Assembly (NCBI GenBank): GCA_944325105.1
Contig: CALUYW010000011.1
Location: 1-64,000 of the forward strand
From: Candidatus Gastranaerophilales bacterium
Lineage (GTDB): Bacteria > Cyanobacteriota > Vampirovibrionia > Gastranaerophilales > Gastranaerophilaceae
Direction: 5' to 3'
DNA: 64,000 nucleotides
The translations under genes and the position numbers were made by a program. Shown here piece by piece: positions 27,664-36,583 of this stretch. Each line of letters starts with the position of its first letter. Positions within the stretch are counted from its first letter, which is position 1. The notes below the pieces were generated by a model, which was not told where the DNA came from, searched no databases, and was given only the letters and a program-made list of their open reading frames with translations.

Positions 27664-28558
27664 TTTCGCCTGTTCCTTTGTTTAGGTTTTTCATCCAGTT
27701 TGTGAAGTTCTCTTTTTTAGTATTTACATTTTCTTTTGTATCATTTTTTAATTTTTCGGTGTCCCATTTTTTAGCGTCAATATCGGTAAGACGTTTTCTT
27801 GAGCCTACGTTTTTCATATCTTTAAAGTATTTGACAATATTTGCTCTGTTTATTTCAACAGGCGGTGTTTGATATGACGGGTCAATTGTTCTCATTCTTA
27901 CGTTTTTAGCTATTTCAGGGCTTATGTATTTTGAGTATTCTTTTAGTCTTAACATGCCCTCATAGTTGCTTGATATTGTTGTATCAACATTTTTGAATTT
28001 ATTATTTCTTATGTTTTTGGCGTAAATTTGCTCCCAAAGCACAATTTCATTTTCCACATCAACATAAGCCACATACACGCTTACTCTGTGCGTCGGGTTT
28101 ACTACATCTAAGCCTGATACGTTTGCAACATTCCAAAGAGTATTTTTTAGAAAATCTCTCTGAATGTCTATGGCGCTTGTCATAACGACAAGTTTTTTAA
28201 CGCCTATTGCTCTTGCAATTTTTTTTAAAAGCGCATAGTCAAGGTCATAGCCTTGTTGTAGTGAACCGAGTGCTTCTATATCATACTGATTAAAGCCAAG
28301 CTGAGAGAGCAGCCTTTGTGTTGTATCAACGCTTACAACGCTTATTCCGGATTTAACAAGGTCAGCTCTTACATCCTGCAAGAAAAATTCAGGTGTCTTA
28401 AAGTAAGCGTTGTAAGGATTTATCTGAGTTAAAATGGCGTCAGATATTATTCCTATGCGCTCATAGCAAAAGCCTCTGCAAGCAAAGCTTAACAGTACAA
28501 ATGCCAACAATAAAAACCTTATTATACCCCTTGTCATAGTAATTAAATTATCATTCAT
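27650..28558 (-). CDS. exported protein of unknown function leading the motor operon
   Basis: This 302-residue protein is not recognised. It has a signal peptide or anchor (IIRFLLLAFVLLSFACRGFCYE, shown here in part of the first 32 residues). An alpha/beta region of about 170 residues follows, including VKKLVVMTSAIDIQ and VAYVDVENEIVLWEQIYAKNI, and then a charged Lys/Asn-rich tail. The strand-helix pattern with a tryptophan after a VxxxIVLWE strand resembles small periplasmic domains of the TolB-N/FlgT kind, but this is only a resemblance. The 14-bp overlap with motA argues for a motor-related periplasmic role. No good ribosome-binding site is seen; a start at 28537 is also possible. Confidence 0.75.
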   Translation of the reverse strand: MNDNLITMTRGIIRFLLLAFVLLSFACRGFCYERIGIISDAILTQINPYNAYFKTPEFFLQDVRADLVKSGISVVSVDTTQRLLSQLGFNQYDIEALGSLQQGYDLDYALLKKIARAIGVKKLVVMTSAIDIQRDFLKNTLWNVANVSGLDVVNPTHRVSVYVAYVDVENEIVLWEQIYAKNIRNNKFKNVDTTISSNYEGMLRLKEYSKYISPEIAKNVRMRTIDPSYQTPPVEINRANIVKYFKDMKNVGSRKRLTDIDAKKWDTEKLKNDTKENVNTKKENFTNWMKNLNKGTGENEYL

Positions 28559-28675
28559 TTTTTTTGGACGAAAATCATATATACGTATGAAATTTTTGAC
28601 AATGGCTCAAAAATCATTAAATTTAATTTGAAAAATACCGAAAAATAGACTGTGTAAGTATAGTCGGACGCTAAA

Positions 28676-29170
28676 ATGCCTTTTCGCTACAGACTCCAAA
28701 AGTTCCTTGAAATAAGAATAAGAAAGAAAGAAGAGCAGCTTCAAGAGGTAATAAAAGCTCAGGCTGAAGTTGACAGGATAGAACTCCTTATAATCAAGAA
28801 TAATAAGGATATTCAAGATACAAGAGTCAACATGAGAAAATCCGACCCTATGATGTACGATGGTTTTGATAAGTTTTTAAAGCACCTCTACGAAGTGGGC
28901 GAAAAGCTTGAACAAGAAAGGCAAGAAGCACTCAAGGCTCTTGGAGTTGAAAAAGAAAAATTAAGGGAACGCGAAAAGGAAGTAAACGTACTTGAAAAAC
29001 ACAAGGAACACAAGCGTGAAGAGTATTTACAGGAACAAAAAGCATTAGAGCTCAAGCAGCTGAATGAAATAGGCGCACAAAAACACTTCGCAAAAACCCG
29101 TGAAGCAAAGGAAGAAGAAGAAATTGAAGCACTTTTGCAGGAGAAAAATGATTATCGAAAACGCAGCTAA
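28676..29170 (+). CDS. fliJ: FliJ-like flagellar export chaperone
   Basis: This 164-residue protein is almost entirely coiled coil, rich in Lys, Glu and Gln, with the FliJ-type N-terminus (FRYRLQKFLEIRIRKKEEQLQEV; only part quoted as family evidence). FliJ links the FliI ATPase to the export gate. It is first in a rightward run with a FliK-like and a rod/hook protein, which supports the call over a generic coiled coil. There is no ribosome-binding site. TATAGT (28659-28664) ends 11 nt before the ATG, which suggests a leaderless or very short leader transcript. Confidence 0.78.
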   Translation: MPFRYRLQKFLEIRIRKKEEQLQEVIKAQAEVDRIELLIIKNNKDIQDTRVNMRKSDPMMYDGFDKFLKHLYEVGEKLEQERQEALKALGVEKEKLREREKEVNVLEKHKEHKREEYLQEQKALELKQLNEIGAQKHFAKTREAKEEEEIEALLQEKNDYRKRS

Positions 29171-29783
29171 TACTCAAAATATTGAACAGATGCCACCCGT
29201 TGAAAACTTTGGCGAAGCCTATAGCAAAAAGGGCGGTTTTTCTCTTATGTTTAAAAACGAACTGGACAGAATTATGTCCAATTTCTCTCAGGATAAGGTT
29301 TTAAACAAAGACGACGAGATAAATAAACTCTTTTTGGATTTGGATTTTGACTCTCAATATGACATTGAAGCGGCCAAAGTTGGGCAGGCTGATGCTATGT
29401 TTTTCCTTAATCTTCTCAATCAAAACGGACTTATAAACTATCAGGTAAGTGATGAGGGGTTATCAGTTTCAACAAAAAACTCTAAAAACATTGAAGTCTC
29501 TAACACTCTTATGACAATGTTAAAAAGTTCCGTTGACTCTAAAAAACCTATAAGAATGGACTTTGACAATAACGTCACGGTTATTTTAAAGCTTGATGAT
29601 AAGGGCAAGGTCAATGCTCATTTTATCCCCGGTGATAAAGCGGTTGAAGAGTATTTAAAAAATAATATTCCATACCTCAGACAGCGCTTTGACGAGCAAA
29701 ATATTTCATACTCAAACATAAGCTACAGACAATACAAAGACCAAAGAGAAAACAACCAAAACCAAAAGGAGAATAAACAATGA
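29148..29783 (+). CDS. FliK-like hook-length control protein
   Basis: This 211-residue protein has an N-terminal half that is variable and acidic. The C-terminal half (about 110-195) has the strand-strand-helix pattern of the FliK C-terminal domain (VTVILKLDDKGKVNAHFIPG, then a helix ending LRQRFDEQNI). It is much shorter than usual FliK. The start at 29148, preceded by AGGAG, overlaps fliJ by 23 bp; an in-frame start further upstream lies deeper inside fliJ and has no site. Flagellar position supports the call, but the family assignment is moderate. Confidence 0.6.
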   Translation: MIIENAANTQNIEQMPPVENFGEAYSKKGGFSLMFKNELDRIMSNFSQDKVLNKDDEINKLFLDLDFDSQYDIEAAKVGQADAMFFLNLLNQNGLINYQVSDEGLSVSTKNSKNIEVSNTLMTMLKSSVDSKKPIRMDFDNNVTVILKLDDKGKVNAHFIPGDKAVEEYLKNNIPYLRQRFDEQNISYSNISYRQYKDQRENNQNQKENKQ

Positions 29784-30613
29784 AAGACGCCTACGTTAAC
29801 GCCATAAACATCCAAGCGGCAACAAGAAATTGGATGGACGCGGTAACAGAAAATATGGTTAATATGTACACTCCCGGCTACAGGGAAAATCAGGTTACTT
29901 TCAAGACCTTTTTGGATGCGGTTCAATTAGACGGGTATCTTAAAAACACGGGACAAGGTAAAGCAATTCCCGGTACTTCTACGGAAAACGTCTTTCTTGA
30001 GGGTAACGGCTATTTTGTCGTGAGAAACGATGAGGGAAGAATTGCCTACACCCGCCTCGGTGAGTTTAAATTTGACTCGGAGGGTGTTTATAAAGCATCT
30101 GACGGCTCAAAAGTTCAAGGTTATATTCTAAATGACAGGGGCGAAATTATGTCAGGTACAAAGTCGCTGACAAGTGCCGAGTTTGATGAAACAACAGCCC
30201 ATGGCGGTGCGCTCAGTGTTCCCACAACAGAAATTAAACTCTGGATTGACCCTGATAACGGCAAGTTTTTGGGCAAATATGATGAATATGAAATAAAAGG
30301 CGACGGTATTTTATACGGTAAAACAAACGGCGGCGCTGAGGCTACTCCTTTGTACAAAATTGCTGTTATGAACTTCCACAACCCGCAGGAACTTTACCAG
30401 TATAAAGACGGATATTTTGTTGAAACGGCCCAATCGGGCAGACCCGTAGTTGGCAAAGCCGAAATCACAAGCGGTATGCTCGAGTTATCTAACATCGACT
30501 TTAAAGCAAACGCAACTTACTATCAGGAAGCAAAAATGCAGATGGAGCTTTCAAATAAGCTTATCTCAAGCTATAAGCAGTTATTGCAAAATGCGCTGCA
30601 GTTGCTGGATTAA
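29780..30613 (+). CDS. flagellar rod/hook protein of the FlgF/FlgG/FlgE family
   Basis: This 277-residue protein has the paired coiled-coil termini typical of flagellar rod and hook proteins: N-terminal helix with VTENMVNMYTPGYRENQVTF and C-terminal IDFKANATYYQEAKMQMELS. The central beta region has the FlgF/G-type LEGNGYFVVRNDEGRIAYTR. It is exported by the flagellar type III system. Its ATG overlaps the FliK-like stop (ATGA). Its own stop shares a TTAA with the stop of convergent cysE. Confidence 0.88.
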   Translation: MKDAYVNAINIQAATRNWMDAVTENMVNMYTPGYRENQVTFKTFLDAVQLDGYLKNTGQGKAIPGTSTENVFLEGNGYFVVRNDEGRIAYTRLGEFKFDSEGVYKASDGSKVQGYILNDRGEIMSGTKSLTSAEFDETTAHGGALSVPTTEIKLWIDPDNGKFLGKYDEYEIKGDGILYGKTNGGAEATPLYKIAVMNFHNPQELYQYKDGYFVETAQSGRPVVGKAEITSGMLELSNIDFKANATYYQEAKMQMELSNKLISSYKQLLQNALQLLD

Positions 30614-31275
30614 TTTTCTTCAACTTTAGCGCGCAGTTCCTGAAGTTCATATTTTAACCTGTTTAGTTCGCACTTAACAGGGTCGGGTATTCTGTTGTGC
30701 AAAAGCTGCCCTTGAATAAAGACCCTCTGCTGCACAATTCTTCCGGGGATACCTACAACAGTTGAATGTTCGGGTACATTATCAATCACAACACTTCCTG
30801 CGCCTATGTTTGTATAGTCGCCTATTGTTATGTTGCCAAGGACTTTAGCGCCTGCGCCCACTGTGACGTTGTTTCCGACTGTCGGGTGGCGTTTTCCCGT
30901 GTCTTTGCCCGTACCGCCGAGAGTTACACCCTGATAAATAAGCACATCATCGCCTATTATAGCCGTTTCGCCGATTACAACACCCATGCCATGGTCAATA
31001 AAAAAGTTCTTACCTATTTTTGCCCTAGGGTGAATTTCAATGCCTGTAAAAAACCTTGCCATCTGTGAGATTAGCCTTGGAATAAAAGGAATGTGCCATT
31101 TTGTGAGCTTATGAGCCAGTCTGTAAGCTAAAAGCGCGTGAAAACCGGGGTATAGAAGAATAATCTCGAAAAGGTTTCTTGCCGCAGGGTCTTTGTCATA
31201 AATCGTTTTTATGTCGCTGCAGACGGTTTTAATCCCTCTTACTATAGACAAGCCTTTTTTCTTTTCTTCCTGCAT
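30610..31275 (-). CDS. cysE: serine O-acetyltransferase
   Basis: This 221-residue protein has the CysE helical N-terminal part and left-handed beta-helix hexapeptide repeats (HPRAKIGKNFFIDHGMGVVI, then GDDVLIYQGVTLGGTG and the VGAGAKVLGNITIGD stretch). It acetylates serine to O-acetylserine, the substrate of CysK encoded just upstream. Start and cysK stop overlap (TAATG), so they are translationally coupled. Confidence 0.96.
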   Translation of the reverse strand: MQEEKKKGLSIVRGIKTVCSDIKTIYDKDPAARNLFEIILLYPGFHALLAYRLAHKLTKWHIPFIPRLISQMARFFTGIEIHPRAKIGKNFFIDHGMGVVIGETAIIGDDVLIYQGVTLGGTGKDTGKRHPTVGNNVTVGAGAKVLGNITIGDYTNIGAGSVVIDNVPEHSTVVGIPGRIVQQRVFIQGQLLHNRIPDPVKCELNRLKYELQELRAKVEEN

Positions 31276-32213
31276 TAAAAAATGCCTCCCGAGAGGTATC
31301 TTTCGCCGTTATCAGCTAAGATACACACTATCATTTTTTCTTTGCCTTCAAAAGAGTATTTTTTATCAAGCCTGATGCCTGCCGCTACAACTGCACCTGA
31401 TGAAACGCCAAGGAGCAGACCCTCTTTTTTTGCCATATCTTTTGTTATTTTAATAGCCTTATCGCCCTCAATATCGACAACTTTATCTATAACATCAAGG
31501 TCAAGAGTTTTTGGTATAAAGTTTGAACTTATTCCCTGTATAACATGTGCTGCCGCTACACCTTTGGTTAAAAGCGGGCTTTCAGCAGCCTCAACGCCGT
31601 AGGCTTTTATTTTGGGGTTTAATTCTTTTAATCTTTTAGCGCAGCCTGAAATTGTTCCGCCTGTTCCAATACCTGCAATTATTGCTTCAACTTTGCCCTG
31701 CGTCGCTTCCCAGATTTCATCGGCGGTTTTGATGTGTGAGAGCGGGTTATTTGGGTTTTCAAACTGTTTTGTTTCAAAGACGTTTCTGCCTTCTTCGCGA
31801 AGTTTTTGGGCAATTTGTGCGGCTTTATCCACAGAGCCTTGCATACCTAAGTTCTTTGGCGTGAGGACGATTTTTGCGCCATAGGCTGAGATTAGTTTTT
31901 TCCTCTCATCTGACATATTTTCGGGCATGACTGCAATAAATTCCAGCCCTAAAATGCTTGCGCAAAGGGCTAGACCAACGCCCGTGTTACCTGAGGTCGG
32001 CTCTATTATAACGCTGTCGGGTCTTATCTCAAGGTTATCAAGAGCGGTTTTAATCATATTGTAGGCTACACGGTCTTTTACAGAGCCTCCGGGGTTAAAG
32101 TATTCAAGCTTTACGTAGAGATTTTTTGGTTTGTAGCCGTTGTATGTGCCGTTAATCTTGACTATGGGCGTGTTTCCGATTAAATCAAGAACATTAGAGT
32201 ATAATTTTGGCAT
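31275..32213 (-). CDS. cysK: cysteine synthase A (O-acetylserine sulfhydrylase)
   Basis: This 312-residue PLP enzyme has the CysK signatures: NPGGSVKDRVA with the PLP lysine Lys46, EPTSGNTGVGLA, and GIGTGGTISG. It makes cysteine from O-acetylserine and sulfide. The start at 32213 fits the family N-terminus (MPKLYSNVLDLIGNTP) and overlaps the end of tyrS by 20 bp. A start further upstream would add 13 residues encoded inside tyrS. Confidence 0.96.
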   Translation of the reverse strand: MPKLYSNVLDLIGNTPIVKINGTYNGYKPKNLYVKLEYFNPGGSVKDRVAYNMIKTALDNLEIRPDSVIIEPTSGNTGVGLALCASILGLEFIAVMPENMSDERKKLISAYGAKIVLTPKNLGMQGSVDKAAQIAQKLREEGRNVFETKQFENPNNPLSHIKTADEIWEATQGKVEAIIAGIGTGGTISGCAKRLKELNPKIKAYGVEAAESPLLTKGVAAAHVIQGISSNFIPKTLDLDVIDKVVDIEGDKAIKITKDMAKKEGLLLGVSSGAVVAAGIRLDKKYSFEGKEKMIVCILADNGERYLSGGIF

Positions 32214-33387
32214 ATTTTCTTTTGCCCCCTTGCAAAACGCCTGTTTTATCAATTATAAAGTCATTTGATGTGACTTTTTCTCCGTCAAATTTTACGCCGC
32301 CGCCTGCAATGAGCCTTTTTGCTTCACCTTTGCTTTGAGTAAAATTGAGTTTTAAAAGCACATCAATAACATTTTGCGCACCATCAAGTTCTACGCTTTC
32401 AATATCATCGGGTATGCCTTTTTTCTGTACCACGTTAATAAACTCATTTTGCGCCTCATCCGCTGCGTCTTTGCCTTTGTACATTTTTGTTATTTCATAA
32501 GCAAGGCGCATTTTTTCATCGCGCGGATTGTTGTCTTTGTTGTAATCTAAATCTGTCAAAAGCAGATAGTACTTGGGCATAAGCTCATCAGGTATGCTCA
32601 TAAGCTTACCGTACATATCTTTTGCGCTATCTGTAAATGAAATACAATGCTCAGGGTAGGTTTTTGACATTTTTACCTGACCGTCAGTACCCTCAATCAA
32701 AGGTAAGAGCATTGCAAGTTGAAAATCTTCAAAACCGTAGTGTGCCTGAACATCTCTACCCATTAAAAGGTTGAAACGCTGGTCTGTTCCGCCAAGTTCA
32801 ATGTCTGCTTTAACCGCAACAGAGTCATAAGCTTGCATAAGGGGGTAGAAAAACTCTACAACGCTTATGGGGCGGCCGTCTTCGTACCTTTTTGCAAAGT
32901 CATCACGGGTAAGCATTTTTGCTACCGTTGTTGATGTTGCAAGTTTGAGCATTTCAACAAAACTCATTGAATGCAGCCAGTCCGCGTTGTTTGTGACCTC
33001 GGCGCGCTCGATATCCACAACATTTGACATCTGTTCAAAGTAGCTTTTTGCATTTTCTGCTACTTGCTCTTTTGAAAGCGCAGGGCGGGTTTCGGATTTT
33101 CCGGAGGGGTCACCTACCATAGCAGTTGCGCCGCCTACAATTAATACTACCTGATGTCCTAAATCTTGAAACTGCTTTAGTTTGCGCATTACAACGCTAT
33201 GCCCTAAGTGCAAATCGGGACGCGTCGGGTCAAGACCCAACTTAACGCGCAAGGGGCGGTTTTCATTGTGTGCTTTTTGTAATTTATAAGCAAGACCCAT
33301 ATACCCGTCGGGTAATATTTCAGCCCCGCGGCAGAGAGTTTGCGCTTGTTCGATAAATTTCTGTTCAATTTTAATGTCTTGTGTCAT
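32194..33387 (-). CDS. tyrS: tyrosyl-tRNA synthetase
   Basis: This 397-residue class I synthetase has HLGH (60-63) for HIGH, a KMSKT loop for KMSKS, the tyrosine-site region GGTDQRFNLLMGRDVQ, and a C-terminal S4 RNA-binding domain (about 330-397). The length and sequence type are those of the TyrZ-like bacterial subgroup (HLGH, compact). It lies between a small XRE regulator (12-bp gap) and cysK. Confidence 0.96.
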   Translation of the reverse strand: MTQDIKIEQKFIEQAQTLCRGAEILPDGYMGLAYKLQKAHNENRPLRVKLGLDPTRPDLHLGHSVVMRKLKQFQDLGHQVVLIVGGATAMVGDPSGKSETRPALSKEQVAENAKSYFEQMSNVVDIERAEVTNNADWLHSMSFVEMLKLATSTTVAKMLTRDDFAKRYEDGRPISVVEFFYPLMQAYDSVAVKADIELGGTDQRFNLLMGRDVQAHYGFEDFQLAMLLPLIEGTDGQVKMSKTYPEHCISFTDSAKDMYGKLMSIPDELMPKYYLLLTDLDYNKDNNPRDEKMRLAYEITKMYKGKDAADEAQNEFINVVQKKGIPDDIESVELDGAQNVIDVLLKLNFTQSKGEAKRLIAGGGVKFDGEKVTSNDFIIDKTGVLQGGKRKYAKIIL

Positions 33388-33399
33388 ACTTTCCTCAAA

Positions 33400-33639
33400 T
33401 TAAAGTTCGATTTTTTCAATGTTGTATAAAAATTCATGAAGCGGAATTTGAAAGGCATTTGAAATGTCATTTGCCGTTTCAAGAGATGGTGTTGTTGTTC
33501 CTGCTTCAATTGCACAGATAGTTTTTTTGTTCAAATCAGCCATTTCTGCAAGTGTTTCTTGAGAAAGACGTCTTTTTGTGCGCTCAAGACGTACTTTTGT
33601 GCCGAATTTTTTTGTAAGTTCAGTCTTTTTATTTCTCAT
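33400..33639 (-). CDS. small XRE-family helix-turn-helix regulator
   Basis: This 79-residue protein is essentially one HTH_3 domain (VRLERTKRRLSQETLAEMA, then KTICAIEAGTTTPSLETAND) with a short C-terminal tail. It is the first gene of the XRE-tyrS-cysK-cysE run and may regulate that run or itself. The ligand is unknown. Confidence 0.9.
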   Translation of the reverse strand: MRNKKTELTKKFGTKVRLERTKRRLSQETLAEMADLNKKTICAIEAGTTTPSLETANDISNAFQIPLHEFLYNIEKIEL

Positions 33640-33656
33640 TGTCTAATTTTACTTGC

Positions 33657-33685
33657 TTGACAATTATATAACAATCCAATAAAAT
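33657..33685 (+). promoter_or_regulatory. promoter in the divergent XRE / 78-aa gene region
   Basis: TTGACA (33657-33662), a 17-bp spacer and TAAAAT (33680-33685) form a near-consensus rightward promoter. A separate TATAAT (33701-33706) lies 9 nt before the ATG at 33716. Confidence 0.6.
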
Positions 33686-33715
33686 CATCATGTTATTTAA
33701 TATAATGGTCTAAAA

Positions 33716-33952
33716 ATGGTATATAATAAAAATAATGATGATAATTTTACACAAAAATTAATGGACTTGGAATATTTTTTCCAAGAAAATATTTGCCTTT
33801 TGAATATAATAAAACTTGCACTTGATTACGGCGATGAAGTTCACAAGGCGGGAGTTGTAAGTATTGTTGATATAATGCTTAAAAAGTCAAAAAAGGCAGA
33901 ATACACTTGTGAAACTCTGGGTTTTGATTTTTACAATTTAATTAAGAGATAA
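33716..33952 (+). CDS. small uncharacterised protein (78 aa)
   Basis: This protein is not recognised. The 78 residues are mostly helical (LMDLEYFFQENICLLNIIKL, then HKAGVVSIVDIMLKKSKKAE) with a hydrophobic-charged pattern suggesting a small helical bundle. There is no ribosome-binding site, and a TATAAT 9 nt upstream suggests a leaderless mRNA. It is divergent from the XRE regulator and overlaps the convergent radical SAM gene by 15 bp. The near-consensus promoter supports a real gene. Confidence 0.6.
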   Translation: MVYNKNNDDNFTQKLMDLEYFFQENICLLNIIKLALDYGDEVHKAGVVSIVDIMLKKSKKAEYTCETLGFDFYNLIKR

Positions 33953-35479
33953 ATATTCTTCCTGTCTTTTTAAAAGCACATCACGGGGTGCGGCGTCTAT
34001 AAAGTCCCATGGGATTTGATTATTTGTGTTGTCATATGGCATTTGTGCGCTCTGCTCAAGGCTTTTGAATATTTTTCGTTTGTGAAACTCTCTGAATACT
34101 TGCTTAAACGCCCCTAAATTTCCGCCTTTTTCGCATACTTCGATAATATAGTCTGCAAGCGAAACATCGCAACGGGAAAGTATAGCTTGAATTGCATCCC
34201 ACTCAACACTTGAAACCCTTAGAGTGACGCCGATTTTATGCATTTGTTTTTTTAGGAAATTAATTTTTTTCTCTAACGATTTTGAATCTTCTTTTATAAC
34301 ATTCTCAAAAGGCGTGTGCGCCTTTGGAATAAGCGTTGCAAGGGAGAAAGTAAGCTCAAAGCCTTTGTTTTCGTCTTTTAATTTTTTAGCCAAATCAACA
34401 AGGGCTTTTATATCTTCATCTGTTTCTTTTGGAAAACCAATCATAGTGTATATTTTAAGCCCCTTGAGCCCCGATTTTCTTGCAGTTGAAACGGTTTTAA
34501 AAATCTGCTCGTCGCTTAGGTCCTTTTTAATTATTTTTCTCATTCTCTCGCTTCCCGCCTCAATTGCTATCGTAGCTGTTTTTTGGCCGCATTCGACAAG
34601 AGTCTTAAAGAGTTTTTCATCAGCTAAATCGGCTCTTAGAGAGGATATTGAAAGCTCAACGGGCGAGATTTGATTTTTTTCGTGAATGAAGTTGATAATC
34701 TTTTCAAAATCAGGATGACCCGCAACATATGCGCCTAAAAGGGCTATTTTATTTGTGTATTTAAGAGCGTTATCTATTGAATCAATAATTTTTTTAGTGT
34801 CTAAAAACCTTGTGGGCAGGTTCATCCAGCTTGCAAGGCAAAAGTTGCACATCTTAGGGCAGCCGCGCTCTATTTCTATTACAAAAGTGTCTTTAAAAAA
34901 GCTCTTTTCGCTCAAAATTGGTGTTGCAACAGGTTCATCAAGGTTATCTCTTACAAGTTTCACACTATATTTGCCGTATTTTGGAACCCATATGCCTTCA
35001 AAATCTTTTAATTTTTCTAAAAGTTCATTGCGGCTTAGGTGTTTATTTTTTGCTATGAAGTCAAAAACCCTCTCAAGAAGCTGTCCTTCGCCTATGCTTA
35101 TAAAATCATAAAACTCTTGATAAGGTAGCGGATTGGCGTTCACCGCAGGCCCTCCTGCAAAAATGAGAGGGTCATTTTCTCCTCTATCACTTGATTTTAG
35201 AGGGATATTATATTTTTTTAGCATTTTAACTACGGTTAAAATATCTATTTCAAAACTTGTTGAAAAGCCTATTACCGATACATCTTGAGGGTTGCATCGG
35301 GTGGTTTTGGTGTCTGCATAAACTCTTTCGACAAAGACGTTGTCCATTAAGTCGATGATTTTAAAAATCGATAAATACCCTAAAGACGCAAGCGCAAAGC
35401 TTTCTATAGCGGGAAACGCAAACCATACGTTTATTTCAGGGTTTTTATCAAGTTTTTGCGTGTATAAAAATTTCTCCAT
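33938..35479 (-). CDS. radical SAM protein with B12-binding-like N-terminal domain
   Basis: This 513-residue protein has an N-terminal Rossmann-like domain of the cobalamin-binding radical SAM kind (about 1-150, with FAGGPAVNANPLP and ISIGEGQLL). The radical SAM core carries the 4Fe-4S cysteines Cys207, Cys211 and Cys214 (ERGCPKMCNFC), EAGSERMRKIIKK, and a GFPKETDED loop. It resembles the broad TIGR03960/YgiQ-like group whose members modify tRNA or are uncharacterised. The substrate is unknown. Its ATG overlaps the stop of the upstream permease gene (TAATG). CobO, which makes adenosylcobalamin, is encoded at 49 kb. Confidence 0.85.
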   Translation of the reverse strand: MEKFLYTQKLDKNPEINVWFAFPAIESFALASLGYLSIFKIIDLMDNVFVERVYADTKTTRCNPQDVSVIGFSTSFEIDILTVVKMLKKYNIPLKSSDRGENDPLIFAGGPAVNANPLPYQEFYDFISIGEGQLLERVFDFIAKNKHLSRNELLEKLKDFEGIWVPKYGKYSVKLVRDNLDEPVATPILSEKSFFKDTFVIEIERGCPKMCNFCLASWMNLPTRFLDTKKIIDSIDNALKYTNKIALLGAYVAGHPDFEKIINFIHEKNQISPVELSISSLRADLADEKLFKTLVECGQKTATIAIEAGSERMRKIIKKDLSDEQIFKTVSTARKSGLKGLKIYTMIGFPKETDEDIKALVDLAKKLKDENKGFELTFSLATLIPKAHTPFENVIKEDSKSLEKKINFLKKQMHKIGVTLRVSSVEWDAIQAILSRCDVSLADYIIEVCEKGGNLGAFKQVFREFHKRKIFKSLEQSAQMPYDNTNNQIPWDFIDAAPRDVLLKRQEEYLSLN

Positions 35480-36507
35480 TAATCAGCCTGTTTATCTATC
35501 CTTTTTAAGTAAAGTTCATCGACTAAAACACAGATGACACTTGCAATTGCAGGCCCTAAAATTACACCCCAAAATCCCAAAAATCTTGCACCTACAAGAA
35601 GTGAAACAATAATTGTGAGCGGGTGCATATCCATCAGTTTGCCAAAGATTACAGGGCGTAGCACCTGATTTTCAAGCCATTGAACGACCATAAAAATTGC
35701 AAAAGTTAAAAGCACAAACAAAAAACCGCTGCCTGATGCACTTATAAGACCTGCTGCAACGGCAATTGTAGGCCCGATAACGGGAACTATATCAAGCACA
35801 AAAGTAATAAAACCAAGTATCAGTGCGTGTTTATGCCCTATTATCAACAGTCCTATCATTGTCAAAAAGCCGACGAAAGCCATAGATAATAATTGCCCGA
35901 AAACATAACCCCCGACACGGTTTGAGATAGTATCAACAATTTCTCCCGCGCGTGCTTTGTACTTTTGAGGGAAAAATGCTATAAAAGCATTTTTTATATG
36001 AGTTTCATCATAAGCAAGATAAAATATCATAATAGCTACCGCAAGTATTGTGGTAAAAGAGTTTGCAACCATTTTACCCGCTTCAATCGAGTGAGTGAAG
36101 AGATTTCCCACAATGGCTGATGTGTCTACTTTTAATGCCTCGGTGTTTATTATTTTCGCCAAAGAAAAGCCAAAAACATTAAAATTGAGCACATTTTGAA
36201 TGTTGTCTATATAGTTTGGAAAATTTTCAACAAAAATAATAATTTGTTTTACGGTAACTGCAAAAAGCGGTATTAAAAATCCTAAAACACCAATTAACAG
36301 CAAAAGTAGTATAAGACTTACGGCCAAGACTCGCGGCACGTATTTTTGCAACTTGGCGACAAGCGGGTTTATAGCGCAAGTCAGAACATACGCTGCAAAA
36401 AGCATAAGCAATATGTCTGCAATATTGCCTGCTAAAAATGCAAGAAGTATCAATATAAAAAACACAAGAGTGTTTTTGAGAGTTAGATATCTTTCAAGAT
36501 AAGACAT
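35479..36507 (-). CDS. AI-2E (PerM/TqsA) family transporter
   Basis: This 342-residue membrane protein has about eight helices. The family fold shows in the N-terminal pair of helices, the long extracytoplasmic segment, GGYVFGQLLSMAFVGFLTMIG, DIVPVIGPTIA, and ENQVLRPVIFGKLMDMHPL. Members export autoinducer-2 or act as Na+/H+ antiporters; the function here is undetermined. The start at 36507, preceded by GGAG, is preferred over an upstream in-frame start that would overlap the divergent lysA leader. Confidence 0.9.
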   Translation of the reverse strand: MSYLERYLTLKNTLVFFILILLAFLAGNIADILLMLFAAYVLTCAINPLVAKLQKYVPRVLAVSLILLLLLIGVLGFLIPLFAVTVKQIIIFVENFPNYIDNIQNVLNFNVFGFSLAKIINTEALKVDTSAIVGNLFTHSIEAGKMVANSFTTILAVAIMIFYLAYDETHIKNAFIAFFPQKYKARAGEIVDTISNRVGGYVFGQLLSMAFVGFLTMIGLLIIGHKHALILGFITFVLDIVPVIGPTIAVAAGLISASGSGFLFVLLTFAIFMVVQWLENQVLRPVIFGKLMDMHPLTIIVSLLVGARFLGFWGVILGPAIASVICVLVDELYLKRIDKQAD

Positions 36508-36583
36508 TATTTTTCTCCGTTTATAAACTTTTTTTATGTTACAATTATTATCACAATTTAGCAAGATAAAACAGGATAGTATT

